A stretch of DNA of 64,000 bases from Chionis minor (taxonomy: Eukaryota > Chordata > Aves > Charadriiformes > Chionididae): the NCBI GenBank assembly GCA_013398295.1, contig VZSF01009844.1, positions 87,525 to 151,524 on the forward strand. The letters are read 5' to 3'. The notes below the pieces were generated by a model, which worked only from the letters and a program-made list of their open reading frames with translations, was not told the DNA's origin and did no database searches. The position numbers and the translations under genes are program-made. Below are positions 41,792 through 54,100 of this stretch, piece by piece. Every line of letters starts with the position of its first letter. Position 1 is the first letter of the stretch.

Positions 41792-42099
41792 TTAGAAAAA
41801 AGTTAAAAGGGAAAAAGGAGGAAAGGGAAAAAAAGGGAAAGGGGGAAAAAAGGAAAAAGGAGGAAAAAAGGAAAGGGGGAAAAAAGGAAAAAGGAGGAAA
41901 AAAGGGAAAGGGGAAAAAAGGAAAAAGGAGGAAAGGGAAAAAAAGGGAAAGGGGAAAAAAGGAAAAAGGAGGAAAAGGAAAAAAAGGGAAAGGGGGAAAA
42001 AAGGAGAAAGGGGGAAAAGGAAAAAAGGGGGTGAAAGGAAAAAAGAGGAAAAAGGGAAAGAGAGGAAAGGGGGGAAATGGGGAAAGGAGGGGAAAAAGA
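41792..42099 (+). repeat. Long purine (A/G-only) low-complexity tract ending at an assembly gap
   Basis: About 300 bases consist almost wholly of A and G, built from variants of GGAAAAAAGGGAAAGG. The tract runs straight into the N run at 42100, so it is probably the cause of the gap and its true length is unknown. Confidence 0.9.
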
Positions 42100-42754
42100 N
42101 NNNNNNNNNNNNNNNNNNNNNNNNNNNNNNNNNNNNNNNNNNNNNNNNNNNNNNNNNNNNNNNNNNNNNNNNNNNNNNNNNNNNNNNNNNNNNNNNNNNN
42201 NNNNNNNNNNNNNNNNNNNNNNNNNNNNNNNNNNNNNNNNNNNNNNNNNNNNNNNNNNNNNNNNNNNNNNNNNNNNNNNNNNNNNNNNNNNNNNNNNNNN
42301 NNNNNNNNNNNNNNNNNNNNNNNNNNNNNNNNNNNNNNNNNNNNNNNNNNNNNNNNNNNNNNNNNNNNNNNNNNNNNNNNNNNNNNNNNNNNNNNNNNNN
42401 NNNNNNNNNNNNNNNNNNNNNNNNNNNNNNNNNNNNNNNNNNNNNNNNNNNNNNNNNNNNNNNNNNNNNNNNNNNNNNNNNNNNNNNNNNNNNNNNNNNN
42501 NNNNNNNNNNNNNNNNNNNNNNNNNNNNNNNNNNNNNNNNNNNNNNNNNNNNNNNNNNNNNNNNNNNNNNNNNNNNNNNNNNNNNNNNNNNNNNNNNNNN
42601 NNNNNNNNNNNNNNNNNNNNNNNNNNNNNNNNNNNNNNNNNNNNNNNNNNNNNNNNNNNNNNNNNNNNNNNNNNNNNNNNNNNNNNNNNNNNNNNNNNNN
42701 NNNNNNNNNNNNNNNNNNNNNNNNNNNNNNNNNNNNNNNNNNNNNNNNNNNNNN
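42100..42754. other. Assembly gap (655 N)
   Basis: A run of N between the purine tract and a very GC-rich block. Its length may be an estimate. Confidence 0.99.
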
Positions 42755-43360
42755 CGGTGGGGTGCGGTGGGGTGGGGGGAGTCCCCGGGGGCTGCCCGTG
42801 CCGCCGCCGTGGGGAGCCGCGGGGCTGGGGGAGCGCGGAGCCCCCGTGCAGAGCCGAGGGGACCCCCGTCCCTCCCGTCCTGGCAGCACCCCGCGTCCCC
42901 GCTGCCCTTCCCGTGCCACCAGCCCAGAGGAAAGTTTCCGCGACACTTCCAGGCCTGGCTGGGGTCCCCTGCGAGCCCCCCCCTTGGGGATGGAGTAGTT
43001 AGAGGCTGCCTGGGGGGCTTTGAAATCCCTGAGTTGCTCCCAGTCACGTTCTTCATGGGAAAAGGGTCGATGCTGCCGCTGTGTCCTGCCCGGCACGGAC
43101 GGAGGCTGTTCCGTGGTGCGCGGGTCAGGCAGTGCTTTGGGGGAGATGGTTTGGCTGGTCCCCGAAGCCACCCCAAAGCCAGAGGACTAAAACGCCGGCA
43201 GGCAAAAAGGCTGCGTTTCCGTAGGTGCGTCGCAGCCCGTGCCCCAGCTTCAGCCTGGTTTTATGCCAAAGTCACAGTGGCTGGTACGAGGGAGGGGCTG
43301 CTCAAAGGGGGTCCCGGGGGCCCAGCGCCACTGTCCTCTTGTGCCCAGGCAGCAGGGATG
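42755..43360. other. GC-rich block directly after the gap
   Basis: Very GC-rich with many CpGs at its left edge, fading into ordinary sequence by about 43400. It resembles the edge of a CpG island. An open frame from 42762 to 42998 exists on the plus strand but matches nothing I know, and I see no convincing GT donor for a first exon. Confidence 0.4.
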
Positions 43361-46300
43361 TGTCTCACAAGGGAACGAGTGCTTGTTGCTGAAGTATCCC
43401 AGCTTTTCCTGATTAACTCCTTTATGTTATCATTGATCTGATTGTATTTACTAGCGTGGCTCGTCAGACTGTCCCACTCATCAAATGTCAGCTTAAACGA
43501 GCAAATGAAGTGCGTGTATCAATTCATCCTTGGCAGATAAGGACCTTGGCTGGGTTTGTGCCCTGGGCTGGTCAGCTGGGTTTTTTTTATGTTGACATCT
43601 GCTCACTATGAATTAGGGAGACCATCTTTTATTCCTAAAAGCCGTATATGGAAAAAGAAGGAACAGTCTATTAGGTGAACTGTTTAACTTTCAGTACATC
43701 GCCACTGCCTGGGTCATTGGTAAAATCCTTAAGTACTGGTTCTTGGGATTAAGTCCCTCATCATTTCCCCTGCTGTCCTCTCTGTCAGAGGCACAACGTC
43801 CCATGCGGCCACGGCACTGTGGTGCCTCGGGAACCGGGACCACCCAATTCCTGAGAACAGCGTTCGGTTGCCTTGGGCACGCCAGGGTGGCTGCGGAGCC
43901 ACGAGGCCATCACCAAATGCAGTTTCCTCCTTTTGCAGCTGCACTTGGTGCGTTTGCAGAAATGCTGTCCTTGAGGCGGTTATCGAACGTGTCTGGGGCG
44001 GGGGGGGGATTAGGGACCAGGCTAGAGACGGCAGCTGCCGAGGGTTTGGACTCCCAACGTTACGGGAAAAGGATGAGTTGCTCGGCTCAGACAGCAGTTA
44101 TTGCTCCTCGTTACTTACACTGCGGTACTGCTCGGGGTCATTTATCCTCGTCTAATGCACAACAACAAAATGCTCGTCCAGAGGTCTGCCCCTCTGTCTC
44201 TTTCAATCTGAATAGAAGAGCTTTGTTTTCTAATTATTATTATACAGCTCAATGTGTTTCTATAACCCCCTCTGGCTCCGGAGAGATTGAAATGCCGTTG
44301 CTCGGCGTGGCTTGGCTCGCCTGCCTCTGCGTTCAGCCCCTCAGGACGCGGCAGCTTCGCCTGTTTCCCCAGCTCCAGCGCGGAGCAGCCTGGGTCTCTA
44401 ATGTACTTTTCCTGTGCCGTGCAGCTGAAGAAGCAGAACATGATTGTTGCAAACAGGCTAAAGAGAAATGTGCTGGAGCCGGCAGAGCAACAAGCACCAT
44501 CTCCCCCGTTAAACGATCCTGGGGGCCCACCGGCTGGTGTGCTGGTTGGTTGCCTCTTCTGCGGCTTGGACTGGGGGCGCGCACCCCCTTTCAGTGGACG
44601 ATCACATTTAACAACCTGCTGTCACTCAGCCTCTGCCTGGTACAAGAATTTCTTCCTCCCCTCCCGTGGGTTTTACTGGGTTTTTTTGGGGTTTCGGCTG
44701 ACGGGGCCGTGAAGGCGGCACCCTGCCCATGTCTGGCATGGGGTTTGTGTCTGATGGGTGCGTGGTCCCTGGGGCAGACCAGAGCTCAGGCTCCTCCGCT
44801 TGGCTCCGCTGCGTGAGCTCAGAGCTGTGGGTGTGATGGCAGACAAGCAGACCTGTCGCCAGAGGTGTGTGCAGAGGATGCGAGAGCCAGAATGTATTTG
44901 AGCAGCAAGGACGTGTAACGCCTCTTCAGCGTACCTCCGGCTAAATGGCCAAGGGGCTTCAGCTGGGCGGGCCCCACTGGAGTAAATGGAAGCCTCAATT
45001 AGCCCCTTATCGAATCTAGAGGTGGCTTAAAAGCTGGTGAAGAGAAATTCCATCTTCTCAGGTGCCTGAGTATGGAGGCGTGTGTGCGAATGTCTGTGTG
45101 CTTTCTCCTGGCCCTCTTCATAAGGGGACAACGGTCCTGAAAGTCCCTTCTGGTCAGAAAGGGTTAACTGTAAAAGCACTTGAAAGTATGTTTGGAGAGC
45201 AAATACACATTTCTGGCACCCAGAGGGTACAAATAGCCTGAATTTTACTTTCTTGCCTCGTGGGAAATTCGGGTAAATGTTTGTACAAGGAGCTAGCCTG
45301 TCATTTAGGGGAATAGAGGATTTCCTCCGGCCAGCGGCTCTGCTTCCTCTGCCTTGCCCATGTAAGGGCACTCTGGTGAGGAGCAGTGATGGATGAGCGG
45401 CCATATGGAAGGGCTCATGCAAAAATATCCTGCGCCAGTAAGAGGGCCTGCGGGAGAAGCAGGGACGTGCGAGAGGAGACTTGGGTTTTCCATCCGCTAC
45501 CTCCTGCTACTATGGCTTATTTAAGAAGAAAAAGGTGAAAGGCGGCGGCATGCACGATGACACCTGGGAAAGCTGCTTAGGAAGATCGTGTCTTTGCACT
45601 AGACGTACGTGGCTTTTCTCATGCCTGTTTTTAATGTCTCTTACAGATCTGTCTGTCTGCTTGACTGCACTAGGTTCGGTGCTGCTGTTTATACTTGGAG
45701 TAAAGAGGAGATGTGCCGAGCGGGGCGGGTGCAGGTACTTTGCCCTGGATTTAGGAGCAGGATGTGGAGGGCAGGTGGGTCCCAGCTGGAGCGGCTGCTC
45801 CAGTGCCAGTGCTCGAGCAGCCGAGGTTGGGGGCTGGAGAGCAGCAACCAGAGAGCTGTGAGCAGCGCTGGCGTGGCGGCCCGGGACGTGCTGACGGGGT
45901 GCCAGCTCGAGGGGCCTTGGCTTAGCGGAGGCTCTGCCACGGTGGGGTCTGTCCTCAGTCCCACCCGACTGGGCGTCCGGGACAGATCCTACTTTCTGGC
46001 CCTGGAAGTGACAGTGGGATTCGAAGAGGGGGCAGCAAGGTTCAAAAATGCCTGTGGGCACCTTCTGCTGCTCTGGTCAAAGCCTGCGTTTGAGTCCCAA
46101 GGCAGGTGTTTGCCTGCTGTCCTTGCTGAACCGGGGTGAGCCAGGGCTGTGTCTCTGAGAGCGCTTGGGAAAGTTGATCTGGATCCGTGAAGGAGATGAA
46201 TGAAGAGGAAATTAAAAAAAAAAAAAAAAAAAAAAAAGGCATTGATTAAACTGGATTCTTGCTCGGAGTGAACACTGTCACCCAGACTTGGGTTGACTCT

Positions 46301-47559
46301 CCCATGGCTTCTCCTGCTGCGCTTCAGGTGTATCAGATGGACCATCTCAGCTTCGCACAAGGCTGGTCCCTACAGCTGAGAGTCTGCTGCTGCCTCTTAA
46401 GTTTTCCATTTTCTGGAAATGAATGGGAAGATGCTTTTTTGGCAGAGCTTGTGCTGAAGCAGACTCTGTAGCTAATTAATAACCAGTTCCTCCCGGCAAG
46501 TTTACTAGCTTAGACATTTATCAGCTTCCAAAAAGTCAGCCATGTGGATTTCAACAACTGTTGCTCTGGCTGCCCATGTGGATCACGGCAATTCTCCTGT
46601 TCCAGGAGAAATTGCAACAGGGAGCCATGAAACCCCAGGTGCAAACACCCTGCATTTTCAGAGTGTTTATGTAGCAGAGATCAGCTGTTTTCCTCAGCTG
46701 ATTAGGAAAGGGCAGGAGTCTGCCTGCAGCTCTGGCAGGAGTCTGCAAGCTGGGGCTCGACAGGGCTGTCGGCAGGTTGTGCCGCAAAAACCGCTGCAGG
46801 AGAGCACTCGCCAGCATACCTGGGTCAGTGGGAAGAGGTTTTGGGAACCCCGCTGCTATTCCGTTTAACAAAGGAGCCCTGACATGCTGAATGTCCTCCT
46901 TAGAAACTGCCGTTGGGTTCTGGCATGGCTCTGTCACCCTTCACTGGAGAACAGCAAAGTAGGTCATTGCCTGTGCTCAAGGCTCTTTCTGCTCTGCAAA
47001 AATATTTACAGCATCTATTTGAATCCTCCCAATTCCCCATCAGCGACCTCTTCCTGACCTCCATGCCTGGTTCCCAAGTGCCGCGCGCAATTTGTTTTGG
47101 AGCTTGTTAGCGTTTCTCTTGCATCCCTGCCAAACCGTGCTGGAGTGTGGAACATCTCATTCATCCTTCTTATGAATAAAAACAAGCAAAGAGCTGTACT
47201 AGGTCTGAGCACAGGTGCCTCTGGCCTGGTGGGTTTTGACAGTGGCTGGGGACAGGGACGGGGGCCAGGTACAGAGCAACCTTCCCTGGGGCTGCCCTGC
47301 TGCAGCCTGTGGGATCGGGATCCTGAGCTGGAGGTTGTACCTGGTGGTGGTGCTTCGAACACGCGGCTGGATGCCGCCCCTGGGGTTTGCCTGGTCCCTC
47401 TTGAATGCGCTGGTAGTTTCTGCCTCCACGAGAGGATGTGATTTCTCTGATGTGGCTCCTGTCTGGGAGAACACGCTGCTTTTCCTTTGAGCCAGCTGCC
47501 CTGTGATTTCCCTGGGTCCCTGCAGCCCTTGTGATGTGCCTGCTCCCTGGTTGTCCGCT
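43361..47559. other. Noncoding interval; no exon recognised
   Basis: Mixed-composition sequence with no recognisable gene. It contains a 24-base poly-A run at 46214-46237. Open frames on either strand lack family resemblance. Confidence 0.45.
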
Positions 47560-48130
47560 CTGATTTCACCTGGCTTTCATCAAATCTCCTTCCAGGCTAA
47601 AGACGCCTCCTGATCTATTTAGTCTGTCGTCGTACAAACCACTTTATAACCCTGTAGTTATCTCTGTTGCCCTTCTCTGTGCCATATCGTCTCTAAGAGG
47701 GGAACCAGAAGTGTGTGTGGCTCCGCAGTGGGTTTGTCTGTAGTCTAACAGCCTCTCCTAACATTTTGGGTTTTGACCACCACTGACAGTCAGCTGTCTG
47801 CTTTGTGGTGTTACCTACTGAGACTTTGGCTCTTTTCTCAGTGCTCATTTGCAGACCTTCTCATGCCTGTGCAGGGAAGTGATTATTTTTTTTTCCCTCC
47901 CCTTTTGGATTAGTTGGCATTTATTGATGCTAATTTTTATCTGACATTTTATCGTCGGGTGGCTCAGTGCTGCAAGATCCTCCTGCAACTCTTTACAGTC
48001 AGGTTTAAGTTTGACCGTGCTGGATAATTTGCAGTCATCGCCATCGCCTCTGAATCCCTGGAACAGCAGAGAGCCTTGTGGGACCCCACATAAGATGTTC
48101 GCTTCGACGTTCCCCTTCTGTTTGTCTCCT
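47560..48130 (-). mobile_element. Ancient CR1/L3-like LINE remnant
   Basis: Minus-strand translation of about 48110-47890 shows decayed reverse-transcriptase-type pieces: GVPQGSLLF, then DCKELQEDLAALS, then KISINKCQ, the spacing seen at the C-terminal side of CR1/L3 reverse transcriptase (GVPQGS, DDTKL, W-KWQMKFN-KCKV). Further on, the minus strand has GAGAAGGGCAACAGAGAT followed by a GGCGTCTTTAGCCTGGAAGG segment near 47590, a familiar 3' stretch of old amniote LINEs. Heavily mutated and truncated, it encodes nothing functional. Boundaries are approximate. Confidence 0.6.
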
Positions 48131-51100
48131 GTCTTCTGATCCAGGAGACATCCCCCTCTTCGTCCCGCCGCATCCCAGTCTGGCAGGTAGGCTGACAAGC
48201 CTGCCGCTTGGGGTTTATTTCTGCAGGTCTTTGTATCCTTGAACAGTGCGAAAAGACTCTTCCTCCTCCCACGCCTCTCTGTTATTTTCTGCTTTCAATA
48301 GAAGGGAGTGTTCTGCAGGGGTCTGGAGCGCAGAGAAGTTTCTTCCCCATGCTCCATCCCTAGCTGCTTCTAGCAGTTTGGGGCTGTGCAGAAGGGAGAA
48401 TTTTCCCAGCAGATCATTAGCAAGAATTAGCGCTTTCCTGATCTCGCAGCCTTTCTGTTTTGGGTTTTGTTGTTTTTTTTTTTTTTTGACATGAGTCTGA
48501 GGAATACTGGCAAATTTGGTAGAAGGTGTAACAGCTTGGGGTGAGGGGGAGTGAAACACCGCCAGGATCGTGTGCCATGGGGTACCGGATACACCCCCGT
48601 GAATAATGATTCTGGAGAGTAACGAACCCTTGAGGGCATCTCCTTGTTCATCCTGCTGAAAGCTGGGAACATGGTCCTGCTTGCAACCGGTCATCTACCG
48701 AGGTGGTGGTTTTGACTGGTTGCCAAGGTGGAGAGGGTGACATTGGTCCCAGGTAAGCTCCATGTGGGAGGGGAAGCCCCAGGAAAAAAAACAGATTGGG
48801 CAACAGCAAGAGGGCAAAGGACTTTTAAGCCTTGCTTTAGCCAGAGGTGAGCTTTTGTGTGCCCCGGGCTGGAGGAAGGAGGGCTGCCCTGCCTGTGGAA
48901 AAGGGCACTGGCAGGAGCGAGCCTGTGATGGAGCTTGTGTTAGGATCTGTGGGGACTAAGGAGAGTCCTTGTGGGAGAATAGGAACTGGCCGAGACCCAC
49001 TTGGCTTTCTGGCCTTCCTCACGACGCCAGCTGCTCGAGCAGGGGCCGGGGGACAGCCAAGGGTCTGGGCAATGAGCGTGGCTGCACTGGGATGAGCGAT
49101 GCCTGGCGGCTGGGTACAGAGGAGTGGCCAAGGTGTAGAGACTTGCTGTAGTGTTGGTGGCAATAATATTCCCCTTCTTAAGCAGGTAATTGTAGAGGGT
49201 TGGCTATTGGCTCTGGGAACAGAGCTGGAGGCTGTGACAAGCAAATCGCTCTTTTTTTTAGTTTAATAATCTGTTTAGGTTTAAGATTTTTCGCGCTTGG
49301 TTGGCAGGAATCGTGAGCCTGGTGTTATCCCTGTGTGCAACAGCACCATGTCGTTAAAAGCTGGGTGGTTTCCCAGGGGATTCTGGTGTGCACAGCCTCT
49401 GAAATCCCCGGCGGCACTGATGGGGCCTCGCAGTGAAGGAACCTTAGTGAGGGATTGTTTCTCACTTCCAGCAGTGTTGAAGTTGCTTGATTTCTTGAGC
49501 CTTGGGGATGATTCTGCTTTTAAATGAACTCGCACAGGCTCCCAGGCCACCCTGCAAGCCCAGCACCGTGATAAGGAAAAAAAGGGTCGTGTCCTTGCTG
49601 GGAAAGGGCTGGGTACTCTGGGAAACCTGCTCCTCAGCATATAGCTCCTACAAGGAAGATGTAGTTTAACGTTGTAATCCATAAATAGCCCTGGAGATCG
49701 CTGGGTCAGGAATTTCCTGGCAGGGTTAGTGACCTTGGCTCGGCAGGCTGAGTGGTTTTTGGATTTGCCCTTCCTTCTGAGGCTGGGCACGGCCGAGGTG
49801 CTGGTGTGAGCGCTGTGGGCGCTCCTGAGCCCGTCCCTGGTGGGAAGGGTCATGCTGGATGGGCGGCTGCAGGCAGAGCTTGGCTGGAGCGTCGCACCCG
49901 TCCTGTCCTTGGGTGCAATCCCTGCTGTAAGTGCTTTGCTTCCAGCGGGAAGTTGAACCTTCCCCTCTGGAGGAAGACAAGTGAGTGAGGTCCTACGAGT
50001 GCTCCTGCGGCAGGAGCCCTCCCGGCTGCCGGAGCAAGATCCTTGGGGATCTCTGCCCAAGGACGCTGGGATGGGGAGCAGAGCTGTGGCCTTAGGAGAG
50101 TCCAGGCTGGTTCCCTGCAACTGCCACTGCAAACGCTTTCTTCAGCTGCTTCTTTTGGTACTACTTAAAATTGCCAAGCAAAGAAGAGGGGAGAAATGCC
50201 TTTCCCTTCCAGGAGGCTCTTTGAGAGAGGCTGAAGCCTGTTTGCTGCCAGAAGTTGGGGGATGTTTTTCGAATTGCGGCATGTCTGCAATGCACTCTTG
50301 CAGAAAGATGGGGGGTTGGGGTTGCTTGGGGTAGCCCTTGGTGCTTGCCTTCTCCCATGCTCCTCATCCTCCCCATCAGCCTGTCCCTGCCATCTCCAGC
50401 CTGTTCTTCGTCCTACGGAGTGGCAGCTGTCTTGCAAACCTCTGCGGAAGGGAAGGATGGGACGTGCCATGCCAAAAGTAAAATAGTGAGGGTTAAACTG
50501 GAAACTTGGTGCATGTGTAGAAAGGGCTCCCAAGGCTGCAGATGCCCCTTCTGTCACCTCCCCGCCATGGCACATGCCCATGCCTCTGGCAGAGGACTGG
50601 GGAGCGGGAGCGCAGGGGCTGGGCGCTCAGGAAGGCACTGGGATGGAGTCAGAGCGCTGCAGAGTGAGGTGCACGTCAAGAGATGGAACCTGGCAAGGTG
50701 CCGCCATCTCACTTCTCCAGCCTGGCAGCCCCAGCCCAGGCTTGAGGAGAGGGAGCCGGTCCCCTCACCTGCCAGAAACCCTGTCAAGGGTGCGTGGGAT
50801 GTGCTTCCCCTCCCTCCTCTCCGCCAGTGGTGTTTGGGCTGTGCCGTCACCAGGGACATCAGCATGACTTCTCTACCTTTGCTTCTGCTGGGAGCACCCC
50901 CAGCACTGCCTGAGCCCTCCCTGCAGGATGCTCTTGAGGAAGGGGCTGGCGGTGGCTCGCTCCTCCCGGCTCCCTCGGCCTCGGCAGGGCCACCGATGGA
51001 TAACTTCACCACTCGTGTGCTCCCCGTGCTGCTCTTGGGATCAAAGAGGAGTGAAAAGACTTCTCAGCGGGGCTTTGCCTTCCCTGAGTTTTTCCCTGTT

Positions 51101-54100
51101 GTACAAAGCGTCCGTGTGCATCAGGCCAGAAGGGAATGGGGAGATGTGGGACTGAATTAATAAGGGGTTGTCTAATAAGAAAAATGGCTCTAGACCTGGA
51201 AGGCACAATTTCTACTTTTATCTTCTAGAAAATAGCATTGCCAGTGGGGGAAAGGCTTGTGGAGCTTTGCACTGACTCATGCTTCCTGTTCATTTCCAAC
51301 GTGAAATACACAAAATGCTAATTTTTCTGTGAGGCCTGTGGTGCTAAATTGCCTCCGCACATTGAAAGCGAAGCGATGGATGGATTTGTCACAGGCCTCA
51401 GCAGTTCCGTGGAAGTTTGGAGCAACAGCAGTCCCTGACGTGGACAGTCCAGCTGTCCATGGAGCTGCAAATTTGGATGCAGGAGTTTAATCTGGGAGAC
51501 TGAGTGCTTCATATATTGCGTATATGTATGTGTGATCTGCAGCTGTTGTACCCACAAAGCATGACTTGGGCCAAAGCTGCTCCAAGAATCTGGACATCAG
51601 GACTTGGATGTTATTATGAGGCTTTTCACATCCCTTGGAGCACTTTAAACTCTTTAAATCAAAAAGTATAAAATCCGTGACCATCGTACAAGTAACAAGA
51701 AGCTGACAAAGCAATTAAATGAAATGGAAGGCAGTTGCTTGTGAACTAGAGAAGTGGAGAAAATGATCTTATGGAAGGAAATAGACCTCCCCATCTCTTT
51801 CTGATTCCCCTTTTCTCTACTAAGCTCAGGGTGTTAGTGCCTGGGGCTTTAGCTGGTGTTTTTAGCTCTTGCTCGTACGTTATCAGAGAGTAACTTTGCA
51901 AGTTCGTTAGTTCATCATTCCTGGTTTGATCTGTGGGGTTGCCCACAGTAAATAACTCCTTTCGCATGGTTGTTCCATGCAAGCGTGGCCGGGGCAGGCT
52001 CTGCTCGTGCAGCTGGCAGCACTTGTGCTTCTTGTTGATTATCTTTAAGGTTGAGAGTTGTTCTGATTTCAATGGTTTACCACTTGGTCGTGGGACATGT
52101 GCTTAGAAAATGGAAGAGATGTTTTTAATGTTGGGTTTTTTTGGGGGAAAGAGCCCCGGCACTTGGCCTGTGCGTGCGCTCCTGCCCGCCATAGCCCCTC
52201 TCAGAAGGCTGTTCAGGCCATACCTTGGTGTAGAAGAGCCTGCTGTGGCCCTGGACGCACTGTCTGGGTTCCAGGATGGCTGGTCTCTGTGGATGGCATC
52301 AATGAGTCACCACCTGACCTCTGAGGAGGGAGGAGGGACGGCGGGGTGACAATCTGGGGCTCTTCCTCCGACAAAGTGAGGCATAACTGGCAGTGACGTT
52401 TGCTGGTGCTCACAGGGAGATAAGGAACACGCGCCGTTGAGGCGGTGGCAGAGAAAGCAGCTCTGTGCCTGCAATGAGCACCCCGACTCCTCCACGGGGA
52501 CGTCCCTGGAGGGAAATCCTACCCTGAAAGGTGCTGAGGTTGGTGTCTGGGGAAGGGCCGTGCGGAGCCGGGGTGCAAGGCAAACCTGTTGCAGGATCCA
52601 ACCTCCCTGCATGGCTGCCCACGCGCATGCCGTCTGCTGCTTTCCTTCCCTGCGTGGTCTTTGCCCTCTCCTCCAGCCCCTCCTCGCCAGGAGAGCGGAG
52701 CCAAGGCCTGCGGCAGGCGCGTGTCACCGGTGTGGGAGGGGGGTGCTGCCTTCCAGCCCGGTTCCGGAGACCGAGCATGCGTCTCCCCACGCAGCGGGGC
52801 CATTAGGAGACCCCACAGGGATGTCACTCAGAAGCGAAAAACAAAAAGAGAAGGGGGAACAACTGTAACCCGGTAACCATAAGAGCTGTGGGAGGAGAAG
52901 CAAATAGAAGATGATTGTATATATTTTAATAAATATAGAAAAAGAAAGGGCAGAATTTCCTGTATGGCTTTGTTCGTTGGAGAGGCTCCGAGAGCCTGGT
53001 GGCGGCTGAGCACAGGGGACGCAGGGGCAGCCGCTGCAGCCGCCGCTGGTGAAACGCCGTGGCAGGGAGGAGAGGATGTGGCCGGGGCAGCCTGGCTCCG
53101 AGACCCTCCTGAGCGGTGCCCGGTCCCTGGGGTGCGATCGAGACGCCGTTGCCCTACGATGGGTCTGGGCCAGCAAAGCGTGGGTAGAGGCTCCCGCCCT
53201 CCGGTGCCTGTTTGCTGTCCCAAAGGCTGGGCCTGGCCCAGGCGCGGTGACGGCCAGGCTGGCTGTGCCTCTCTGGCGACAGGTCGTGCTGCAGCCCCGC
53301 GTCTCTGCCAGCAGAAAGGTCAGACCTTGCGTCTTTCTCCACCATTGCTGTCAGCCAGGGGTTGTCCTTCGCGTCCTGGTAGAGGTGACAGGAGGCGCAG
53401 CAGCAGCTGGCTGCCGTGACACGATATGTGCTGGATACTGAACCTTGAGGAGAGGTGGCTTTGCCTGGGGAGGGGATACCCAGATTGGACACGAGGTACT
53501 TGCTTTCCTGGCTACGCATCCAGACTCCCCAGACATCCTCCTGGGCAAGCGATGGAGTTGGGACAGAGAGTTGCCGGCAGGACCTTGCCCCTCTGCCTCC
53601 TTTTACAGCACGGAGTAGTGGGACTGAAGGGATTTAGACTGCAGATTACGCAAGAATTTGCCCCAAATGTAGGTTCAGCTATTTCTTCTGTTTGTGCATC
53701 CCAGCCCCTAGAAGGAAAAGTGGAAGAACGTTCTGGGAGGATCTTCAATTATTTTTGGTGCCAAGAGAGTAGGGGGGGTCACCGGGAGCTTTGGAGCTCC
53801 TGGCGGTGCCTGGCAGGTCCAGGCAGTTACATCGTGCAGGTACCAGGGCGTAGGATTATGGGATCTGTTAATAACCCCGGCCAGTTTGGGACTGGTTTGT
53901 GGTGGGAAGCAGGAGGATGCTCTGTGGTTTCTGTGGTGTGTAGCAAGAAAGGAAGCGGAAGAGGGACTTGGGTTGCGTCCTTCCTCTTCTTTGACACATA
54001 TAGTCAAAAAGAATAATAAAAATCCTAAAATATATTGCAACAAGCTCCCAGCCCATGTAGTTTCTTCTGAGGCAAAGATATCTCTTGAGTGCTGGGAACT

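Noticed and set aside
41792..43441. Frames of more than 450 codons spanning the first N run
   Set aside because: Most of each frame is N; the rest is translation of the purine tract (Phe/Pro/Ser-rich or Lys/Gly-rich).
50255..51160. A 301-codon plus-strand open frame
   Set aside because: Ser/Pro/Gly-rich with no family resemblance in a GC-rich stretch, and overlapping frames exist on the other strand; likely chance.
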